A stretch of 64,000 nt of DNA, taken from NCBI GenBank assembly GCA_039105265.1, contig JAPFFF010000010.1, forward strand, positions 3,286,001-3,350,000, given 5' to 3'. The stretch comes from Tritrichomonas musculus (Eukaryota > Parabasalia > Tritrichomonadida > Tritrichomonadidae). The stretch's first letter is position 1, and every line of letters starts with the position of its first letter. A model generated the notes under the pieces. The model was not told the origin of the DNA, ran no database searches, and saw only the letters and a list, made by a program, of their open reading frames with translations. The translations under genes and the position numbers were made by a program. Of the stretch, positions 1 to 12,000 are shown piece after piece.

Positions 1-3000
1 ACATTAAATCAAGAAACAAATGTTGCACAACTTCTTGGTACATCATGCTTTATGACTAATTCAGAAGCTAAACTTTTTTATATCAAATATTTATGTCAAA
101 TTGTTCAAGCAGAAGAGGAAGAAATTAATCTTAGGAATTGTTGGGAAAAAGGAAAACTAGAACAAGAGATGGTTGATAGACTTGTTAATGAAGGAAAAAG
201 ATCAAGCATACCTGTATCATTTCATTATGCATTAAATAATTTATCTGAAAAACTAATGAGTGATGATAATACAAATAAAAATGGAGTTCTTTCAAATACA
301 ACACTAGAATTTCGTCCAGGACTTTTCTTGAATGCAATTCTTCAAGGAAAATCATTGATCTTGAAAAACTTATCAAATCTTCCAACAATTGTTTTAGAAA
401 GATTTAATGAGTTATTCTCTGGAAAACAAAGCATTACTTTATCAGAAGACATTCATAATACATTTACATCAGAAGATGACAAAGAATTGACAAAATTCAA
501 CGATTCTTTTCGAGTTTTCGCAACATGTCCTGCTAATTCACCTTCGAAATTATCTGAAGCTGTTTTGTCTCGTTTTACAGTAATATCAGTTCCTGAATAT
601 TTAGAAAATGAACAAGAAATAGTTCTCATCAGCTATGTTATGATTAATGAATTACAATTTGATTTAAAAATTGGATTACAAGAAAATGACATAAGTAGAT
701 TAAATCAATTTGCAACTGATTGCTCTAATAAATTGAAAATCCCAATATCTTTCCCTCAAATGATTAAAGTTGTTGATATTACATCAAAATTAAATCAAGA
801 AACTTCAATGTTTGATCTCAAAATGAAATCGGGAACTCATCATGATTATGCAGGCATTCAAAGATTAAACATTGGAATAACATTATATCGAGTATTAGGA
901 GGACTTCTTGATTCTAAAAAGAAGAAAGAAATTCTATTCAAAAAAATTAGAGATTACTTTGAATTACCAGAAGATTTCATCAATCAAAAAGAAGAAGAAT
1001 GCCAATTAATTAGAACAATGAAGAATGGCGCTTCTGGAGTTTTATCAAAGATCAGTAATCTATTTCTTCAATGCTCATCTACTGATGAATGCAAAACAAA
1101 AGTTGCCTTTACAAAGTCATTTAATGATTTACTTGATCTTTTACATATGGGATTAACAATTCATAATCCAATCATTCTTGAAGGACCACCCGGGCAAGGA
1201 AAACATACAGCTATTCATTATATAGCTGAAATGCTAAATATTAATGTTGTCCATATCATGATTTCACAATCAACAAAATTTGAAGACTTATTTGGAAAAG
1301 TAAAAATTACTCGAGAAAAAAATGAGATTCATGTTAAAATGGTTGAAACACAATTTGTTAAAACAATAAAGTCAGCAAATTCATTTGAAAAACAATTAAT
1401 TGTTCTTGATAATATAAATTATGCTTCTCCTGCATTGTTAAGTGCTCTTGTTCCAGTTTTTGATGCAAATCAACCTATCTTTTTACCAAATGGAAGTACA
1501 ATTGATAAAGGTAAATTTGATATCATTGCTATCTTTAATACACAACAAACATCATCAAGCAAAGATAAACTTCCATCAACTATCATCAATTCTTCTATTT
1601 ATCACATTGTTTCAAAACCAAAACAAAAAGAAATACTTAGTATTATTTTATCTAAGTTTTCTTTAGCAGGACTTTCAAATGATGATGCAATAAAATTCAA
1701 TAATCATTATAATGATACTAGAAGTATTATTTCTAATGAAGGCTCATCAGGAATGTTTACAATGAATGACATTGATAAATATATATTATTTAGAAATTTA
1801 ACTAAAAATTTCTTTCATGAAACAACAATATCACAAATGATATTTGCATACAGATTCTCTTCTGATGAAATGATTCAAAAAGTTCTCACAACTTTAAAAT
1901 TAGAAAATATGATTTTTAGTCCATCTTTTGAATATGATAATTCATCAAATAGTTTGGTAATTAAGGTATCGAAAGATGAAAACAATGGATTGGTTCTTCC
2001 ATTAATTTCACAACCTAAAAATAGAGCTATTCTTTCATCAATTGATAGTTTAACATTACCACAAAAACATTGTTTAACTTTTCTTGGTTGCTCAGTTTTA
2101 GCAGATAGATCATGTGTTGTTCAAGGAGACACTGCTTCAGGAAAATCACATTTAATTCGTCTTTTTGCTGAATTAATGGGTGCAAAATTAAATGTGTTTC
2201 AAATGAACAGTGACAGTAACATATCAATGTTAGCCGAACAATCAGTATTGAAAAATTCCATTTCATCAAAAGATAAAGAGAATTTTAAGAAAGCTTTTAC
2301 TAAATTGAAAGTTGATAGTAACATTAAAAAGTATCTGGAAAAGCACATTGATATTAATGATCCAAAATCATGGAATCCTAAAAAACTAAAAGATTTACTT
2401 AAATTCATTAAATCAATAAATAATAAATGCAGTCCAGAGATTGAAAAAGCTGTTCAATTAATCAAAGAAACAATGAATCCTGTAAATAGATTTGAACGTC
2501 AAGAATCAACATTTATTCATGCTCTTAGAAATGGTGAATGGGTTTTAATAGATGGAATTGAATCTGCACCTTCAGTTATTGCAGAAAAAATATCAACATT
2601 ATGTGGAGAAAAACCAGAATTAAATCTTTATGAGTATGGGCCAGAATACTATTTTTCAAAAGACATTGATATACCTGAAAATAAAATTCATAAGAATTTC
2701 CATCTTTTTATTACATATAATCCAAATTCAATGAAAGAATCACAAATGATTGATCAAACATTTTTCATTAAAAGTGTCTCTTTTACTTTGCCACCTATTG
2801 ATGAAAGAATAGAAAATTCAGCTCAAATGCTTTTTGGTACATTTAAAAAATATTCATATCGAAATGATTTATCGAAAGAATTGGCTGCTCGTTTTGCTTT
2901 GTTACATGATTATGCAAAAACAGAAAGTAAAAAGAATCCTGATGATTTTGCAGGTGATCTTCAATATAATGGAAGAACATTAAAGTTTATCACAACAGCA

Positions 3001-6000
3001 TTTCCTCGTCAAAATGACCAAAATTTGGATTCAAGTTCACTTGAATTAGCGAAATCAATTTGCTTTTCAACAAAATCATTTTATTGGAATTCTTATGTTA
3101 ATGACCCAAATAGCAAAAACTTTCAATCAACAAGTCTTCAAAAGTTTAAAGAGAAACCAAAAGATGAACTTATTATCAGTTTACAAGCAAGTGATATTGA
3201 TATACAAGAAAGAAATCAACAAGTATTAATGACCTTAAGAAATATTCAAAAACATATTTTAGAGAAAATCTCTGCTTTTTCTTATTCATTATCTAACTTC
3301 TTAGAATTATGTTCTCTCATTTTAATTCGGGATTTGCCATATGTTCAGAATCATATTTTCGATACAATAAAACAAATAGATATGAAATGTAGACAAATTG
3401 ATGAAGATAAAAATAAACCTACAATCAAATATGGTTCTTTATTTGCTCTCAAATATCTTTTTGATCCAATAATTAAGCCGATAACACCAATAAAGAATGA
3501 ACATAAATCATTATCACTCAAAGATAAAGAATTAAAAAATGATGAATCAATTGCTTCAGAATTATTAAAGCTTGATTTATTGAAAGAATTGTTAAAAGGA
3601 AACCTTTTTTCAGAAGATTCTTCAATAATATTAGGAAATTCAATATACAGTGAAATCATTTCAATTGTTTCGATTATTGCAACAAACTTCAAAAAAGAAT
3701 TGTTTGTTGATTTATATAAACAAGTTCAAATTGAAAATGAAGCGATTAATTTTGTTGATAAAATATTTCCTTACTTGCTATTCAGAGATACAAAGTATTC
3801 AATGATATCATTATGGATTCCATTATCAAAATATTTGATTCAAAAAGGAATTCATTTTTCATATACAATTGAATCACAAATCATTGAATTCAATGAATCA
3901 TCAAAAATAAAATTTGCTGCACATTTACAAATGAATGATGTAAATAATTTTTCAATATCAACAGCTCAATTATATCACGAAGAAAAATTCAGTGAAATTA
4001 AAAAACATGCTGAAAAAATGAATAGAAAATATGATCTAGTTTACTATTATCTTATAAAAGATTTTTCAGAGAATTACATAGAATTGCGTAATAAAAGTTA
4101 TGTTGATTCTGAAATGAAAAAAGCACAAAAACAATATAAAACAATTCCAAATAATTCAATCAATTCAATTTTATCATTGAAAGATTTATTTGTCAAAAAA
4201 GATGCCTCATTAATCTCATTTATTTGGAATTTGATATACACATTACCTGAAAATGAAATCAAAGAATTATCACAAATAATTCACCCAATTGAATCAGACT
4301 TACTTATTGCTACCTTTAATATGTTCAATTCAATCAATCAAGACAATATTAAAGATATCATTTCATGGAGTAAGTGGGCATCATCGTTTGAAAATATTGC
4401 TAGAATATTGTGGGATATTCACATGAACCAACAAAATGATAAATCAAACTCTGATCCAAATGTACTTATTGAAAATATTAATGAAGTTGTTGAATATCTT
4501 GAAAAGTCACCTGAAAGAATGAGCGAATTCTGGTCATCAAAGAAATATATTGATGTATGTCAAACAGAGTTAACTCAATTAAAACAAAAAATAATGCAAG
4601 ATGAAAAAGATAAAAAAGCATTAGAAATTCAAAACGAAATCTTCAAATTAAGAAATAGTTTGATCAATCAAAAAGTTAATGAAAAATATAAACAAATGAA
4701 AACTGAATTAGTTGATAAACTTGGAAATATTGAATGCACAGAAGAAAAATTAAATTTTGCTAAAAATATTGTCGAACAATTTTTGAGAGATGCTACTTCT
4801 TTGCCTGATGTCAATAATAATTCTGTTATTAATTTCCCTCATGTTGATTTGCAAGATTTTGACAAAACAATTGTTTCTGAAAATATCAAATTTTTTGAAT
4901 CATTGATTTGGTATTCACGAATCAAATCAATCTTAAGAGAAATAAATAATGGAACCGATATATTGAAAAATTTATGGAAATTGAATGATTTCCCAGAAAT
5001 GGAAAATCCAAGAGATAATTTATTCACTAATTTGATTAAAAATGCAAAAGCAGATTCATCAGGATTATCATCTAAAGACAAAGATCAGGCTGCATTCACT
5101 TTAAATGCTCATATGATTTATAAACTTTATCACATTAATCACTCATTTATTACTGATCCAGAAAAAATTCCAAAAACAATTAACGAATATATAAATAGAA
5201 CTAAACATGATGAAAGAGAAGTGAAATGGATGTATTTGAAAACATTAGAATATTCATCTGATTTTATATTAACAATTCCAAAGTTTAGACCAAATGATTT
5301 AGTATTCTTAATTACTAATAAGAAATCACATTCTAATTATCAAGCTGGTCCATTGTTTTATGGTGAAAAAAACACTGTGTTTTTCAAAGATTTTAAAGAC
5401 TTAATGTATAAAGAATTCAAATCATTTAATAAAGCCGCATCTTCAATTGGAAAAATAGCTTATCGAAGTTTGATATCACCAGAAGATGATATTCCAAAAG
5501 ATTATAATTCATTAAAAGAAGCTTTTATTCATCCAAAAAGTACTTCATCTAATTTACATCTGATAACCAAAATAGGTAAAATATTTGAATTTGCTGAATA
5601 TCTTGAAAAATTTAATGATAAATGCTTACTATTTGATGATGTTTCATTTTTAAAGAATAATTGGATTGATGATGAAGTACTTCATAATGAATATCCATCA
5701 TTATTATTTTGGATATGTAAAAATAGGCAATGCAGTGATCAAATAATCAAAAGATATCATGATTATGAATTCAATGAGAATGAACTTCCACTTTGGCTTC
5801 TTGCTTTAAGAATTTTTTCATCTATTAGTTGCGTTTCTTTTGATGTTAATTCAAAGCCAACCGAATTATCAGTTATAATTAAAACCATCACATCTGTTTT
5901 GGTTAAAAAATATCTTAAAGACAAAAAAGGAAAAAATCTTAAATATAATTGGCTGAATATTTTGTTATCAAATCTTCCAATTAAATTTATAATTCCATCA

Positions 6001-9000
6001 GTATCAATAATTCATGATTTCTTTAATGAATTAGTACAAGATAATCAAATTGGCTTACCTCCAATTATTCATGATACAAAGAATCAGAGTATTAAAGAAT
6101 CTGTTAATTTAATTACTAAGAAAATATTGAAAAATAGTTCAAAGCAAATAATAACAGATGATATTACAAATAAAGACTTAGATTGCTCCTATTTCTTAGC
6201 TTTCCCTTCAAAATATCTTCAAGATAAAGTTAATAATTCAATTTCGGATGGAATTAATTTAATTTTGAATAATGAAAATATTGATATGTTAAGAAAGTAT
6301 ATTCAAGATTCAAATAAATTAAGTGGAATTATAGCCAAACTGAAAGAGGCAATTGATGAGGATGAAAAAGAAATGAAAGACTATCATGATGAAATAGAAA
6401 GAACTGAAAATGAGAAGAGAAAACAAAGTAAAATAATTCAAATTAAAAAAGATGTTGAAGAATATAACAAAATAATTCAAATCATCACAAATGCAGTAAA
6501 TGATGATAAAAGTATTGAAATTGTTGAAAATAAAAGCATCAAAGATGATAAAAAAGAAGTAACAAAAACAAAAGGAGATAAAGATGTAGAAACAAAATCT
6601 AAAGGTGATAAAAAAGAAGAAACAAAATCTAAAGATGATAAAGATGTAGAAACGAATTCAAAAGGAGATGAAGATGCAGAAACGAATTCAAAAGGAGATG
6701 AAGATGTAGAAACGAAATCAAAAGGAGATAAAGAAATAGAAACAAAATCTAAAGATGATAAAAAAGAAGAAACAAAATCTAAAGATGATAAAGAAATAGA
6801 AACAAATACCAAAGATGACAAAAACCTGACTGGCAACATTAAAGATAAAAATAATGATTCCAACGAAAGAAACTTTCAAGAAAAGTCAAATAAACCTAAG
6901 AAAAAACTTTCATTTCATGATATTAATGATAATATTATAAAATTGATCCGAATTAAAGCCAATCTTGATGTTTATCCTGAATTATTTACTGATCAAACAA
7001 TAAGCGTAACATATCTTGACTATTATGCTGACACAACTATAAACGTAAAGCAAAATGATCAAACATTAAAATTAAAACTTCCAAAGGTTAATTATTACGG
7101 TTCTAAAAGGCAATATTTATTACCTGGACAGACTTACATAAAATCAAACATTAAGAAATTTGAAAGTAATATTAAGTGCTATGAAATAAAATTTAAATAT
7201 ATCAAAGCTGATTTTGATTATAATACAATAAGAATCAATAATAAATATACATCAGCTGTTCCCAAAATATATTTTGGTCAAAATTATAATATATATTCAA
7301 AATTATTTTTGAGTAACCTTGATGAATTGGTGCTAAAATTAAATTTATTTGATAATATGTTCTACAATGTTTTGCAAGAAAGAGAAAAAATTTGCTTTGG
7401 TAATTTTGATTTCATTTATCAACTTAATCAACAAATATTATATATTAAAACGAATTATCAAGCAAAGTTTTCTGATAAGTCAAAGGCAAAAAAGACAGAA
7501 AATATTATTCAAACTAAACTCAAAGATTATTTAAATTATATATATCCATTAATTCTAAAAATTAAATTTTTAGTAGATGATTTTTATCCACTCTGGAAAA
7601 CTGTTAAAGAAAATGCAAAAGCAAAATTATTTAAATATCAATATGATGTTCAATTACCAACAATAAATGATCGAGGTATATATCTATACAGTTTTTCTAA
7701 AATAGCAAATTTAAATTCGCTTGCATCACCAATTATTAGTATTTCTCCTGAAAACAAAATTATTTGTTCTGTTAAAAAATTAAAATGTCCAATTGGCCCA
7801 ATTTTTTCATCAAATATCAGTAGTCCTTATTCAATTAACATCATATCATTCATAAATAGTGAAGTTTCATGTAAAATTGCCAATTTATCTGATAATCAAT
7901 TCAATAAAATATTATCTGTTAAAAACACAATTAGTAATAATGAACCAGTCCAAATATTTATTACTCCTCCTTTGGCATCTTCAAGTGAACCAGAAATAAT
8001 AAATATAAGTGGTGATATAATAATAAGCACTGGTTCTACAAAACCTTTCCCATTACCTTTTGATATAACTTTAGGAATAGTTCCATTAACAGTTAGGCTG
8101 AAATGTCTTGAATATAAACTTTGTAAACGAGATAGAAACTTGAGATTATGTTGTGAAAAAATTGTTGGTGGAAGTCAAATAAACTTTGAAGTTATTAATT
8201 ATTACATTAAACAACATTTTGTTGTTTCAGTTGAATTAGAATCAATGGATGAAAATGAAGCAAATCAACCTGATGTTAGAGTTAATAAAACACAGAATTT
8301 ATTTTCACTTTCTATTCCTGAAGTAAATGATCCAACACGTTGTAATTTTGTTATCAAAGTTGCTTTATCTCATGATTTCGTCATATCAATCATATGCGAT
8401 TTTATCATTTTGCCTTTAGTAATTTCTTTTGAAGTTTATTCTTATATAGAAAAAGATTATGTTAGAGAATGCCATTTAGTTTATATGCCTAATGTTACTC
8501 ATCAATTATATTTCAGAATAATGTCTTTATATCCTTGTGAATTAATGTGTAAAATTGATACTTCTATGCCTCTTTCTGTTACTTTTTCTAGTAAAGATTC
8601 TGCATTCAACAAAAGTTTTAAAATTAAAGGAAACTTTTATCTTTCTGTTGATATTAATATGAAAGAATATAAAGTAAGTCCTTTCGGACAATATTATAAT
8701 ACTACATTAGAAATAGGAAACTTAAAGAAAAATATCAAATTCAAATTCTTCCAGCCAGTATTTTATCAATTCTTTCCAAGTAGTTTATCATATTACGACC
8801 AAAATAAAGATTTTATCAGAAAGTTTCCATGTGCTGATTATAACTATCATACTCAACAATGGGAGAAGATTAAATCCAATGAACATTTGAAGTCGTTAGT
8901 GGCCAAACCATATATTGTTTGTTCTCCATTTAAATATTATAGAAATGAAAGAATTTTTACAATGGTTAATTATAATGCAGATTATGTGACAACAACCAAT

Positions 9001-12000
9001 CAACAAAATGTTTCATATTTCCAATTGACTCTTTCTGAAAATATACCTTTACTTACAAATATTGCTCAATTCAATTCTAACGTAACTAATGCAAGAATTC
9101 CGGTTAATGACACATTTTACGAATATAATTACTATTCTATTATTGGATATATTCAAAGCAGTAAGAAGCTATGGTTTCCTGCTTTTGATATATATCCTGA
9201 TGTATCTCAAATCCAATTTATTCCTTATATTAATGATAACAATAAGAAAAAATTAGCAAAAAATAATATCATAAAAATGTATCTAAGTTTAGGCTTAAAA
9301 GAAAAACCAAAAGAAAAAACAGTCAAAAATATATTCCTTAAAAATAATAATGCTACTCCCATTAAGAAAAGGAATTTTGCATATTTTATGATTCTTTTAG
9401 AACAAAAAAGCATTCTCACTGATATTTCCGGATTTATAAAAATGTTTCCACCTAATATACAGGCAAATTTTGTTGATTTTATTAATTTTGCTGAAAATAT
9501 TAATAAATTTTTGACAAAAAATAAAATAAATATTGAAGATATATTAGATATCATTGCACATAATTTAATACTGAAATTTACACAAGTTTTTAAAGCCCAA
9601 TATGATCAATTGAAATCCGATGATTTTTGTTTGGATTGCCCAATATCAAATATAGAAATGCGTAAGGTTATGGATAAAATGAAAGAATATCTATTTAAAT
9701 ATGATAAATCGAAAGATAAAGAAAGATCAAAAAGTACAAAATATGAATTTAATGAAAAAGAGAAAATTTTATCAAAAATTTCAATTGAACCTTTACCAGA
9801 AGATTCCAAAAGAAGTGACTGTTATATTATTAGTGAGAATGAATCACCTAAACCTTGTAAAAATAGGGATCCTTTTGGCATATTTGATTTCGATGCAAAT
9901 GTGATTGAAGAAACTGAAATTTCAGATAATATTGATTCAATTGCATCTCTTCCACCAATTGAAATACCAACAAAATATTCAATAGATAGTTTAAATACTT
10001 TTTATTCACTTTGCTCACAAGGTGCAACTGCATTACCTTCTTACATAAGACTTCGTCAGATTCAATCGAAAGATCAAAAAGAATCAGAATTATATTTTTC
10101 AAAACTTTTAAGTCTTTATAAAGATATCACTATGAATTCAACCAAAAATCATTCAATATTAGCAAATCATATTAATTCTTTTATTGAATCATTTCAGAAT
10201 TGTGTAAGAAGACTTAAAAAAGCTGGAATTGATTTTTCAAAAACATATTTACCTCAAAGTTTAAATGATGAACAAAATAACTTTCAAGACTTTATCAAAT
10301 GTCCAAGTATAGATTATCCAATCTTAAGGAAAACAGAGTGGAAATTAAAAAGTAAAAATACTAATAATTACATGAAATTTGTCGATCCTTTATTAAACAA
10401 AGGTAAATTTGGATTAAAAGATCATGTTATGGATGATATGGATGAAGATATGTTAAATTATTTAAATGAAGATACAACCAAAGAAAATGAAGAAAAAGAT
10501 AAAATTACTGTTGCTAATACAGAAATTAATCTTGAAGATAAAAAGTTATTAATGGCACAAATAATTGGTGATAAAAATCCAGATGAAGATGATAATGAAG
10601 AAAAAGATATTTTAGATGAAGATGAAGATCAATTACAGCAAAATAAACCAACTTTAAGATTGGCTGAAAATTCTAAAATGGAAACCGTTAGTTCAAAAGA
10701 TATCAGTGGTATTTTTCCTGAATTTCCAGAACAAGATAGCATTTTACGCATTTTACAAAGAATCCGTGAAATGAAAAAAAATGGAAAAAATAAAAAATTA
10801 AAGTTTTTGAATAGCACAGAATGTATTATTCAAAATCAAAATGAATTATTCAAATCAGCAGCAACAGTTTTACCTGTTCAAAATTTAGTATTTCATTCTC
10901 AAAATTTAATTGCAAATTTAATTGGAAAAGCATCAGATACAAAATGTCCATTCCTTGAAATGTCATGTAATCTTTTAATTGATTGTTCATCTTTTATTTG
11001 TAATGAAAATAAATTATATAATTTCATGATTGTAATTGCATTCTCTTATGCATTATCAGCCCTTGAAATTCCATTCTCAATCGCTATCGTTGCTGACCAG
11101 AAATTTAGATTTGTTCTTAAACCTTTTGAAGAGGAAATATCAATGCTTGTTTTACAACGAATTCTTGATTGTTTGTTTATTGAAAGATTTAAGACAAATA
11201 TTGCAGACACATTTTACCATGCACTTGAATACATGAAATGTCCAGATCCAAAGAGAACTCAAAGAGCACTATTTTTCTTTTCTAATGGACTTGATGAAAA
11301 TCTAATTTTGACAGAAAGCTGGAAAGAATCATTGTTGAATAAATCAAATAATTCTTTTGGAATGATATTTGTTAAATCAAAGTTTCTTGATGATAAAACA
11401 TTCCCAGAAATTCAAGATATGTGGGATTCATTTAACAATGAAGTAAGCACTGCTCCATCGATCACTAGATTAACTTATATTAATCCAGATTTGAATACAA
11501 AAACACTTGACTTGATTATTTCAATATTTTGTACAGTTTTATCTCGTCCACAAAATAGAACAAATGATGACATCAAAAATAGAGTTGATAAGAAGCCAGA
11601 ATTCATCTTAAGTTATGAAGATTTATCTAAAGAATCTTTCCAGAACATTCAAAATGGCTTTAATTTTAATTTTGATGAAGGATCTTCTTCCATTTTCAGG
11701 AAAATTGATCAAAGATTTTTGGCTTTTGGAAGTAGATTTCCAAAGCTTGATATTGGACATTATCGTAACAAGACCGAAAAAATCACAAATTCATCACCAT
11801 GTAATCAAATTCGAGAAGAATTTGATCAATTTTTACATCGAACAATTTTGTTAAAACGTAATTCATTTAGACCACTTCTTGAAACAATCTTCAAACCAAA
11901 TAAAGCATCACAAACTGTTCTTTCTAGTACAGGAACTGATTTTGACATCACAGCACTTATTTTGAATTTAATTAATCCAGTCCCAGATCCATTAATTTAT

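Noticed and set aside
6477-6863. 128-codon minus-strand Ser/Leu/Phe-rich frame
   Set aside because: It is the reverse reading of the 30-bp coding repeat of the giant ATPase.
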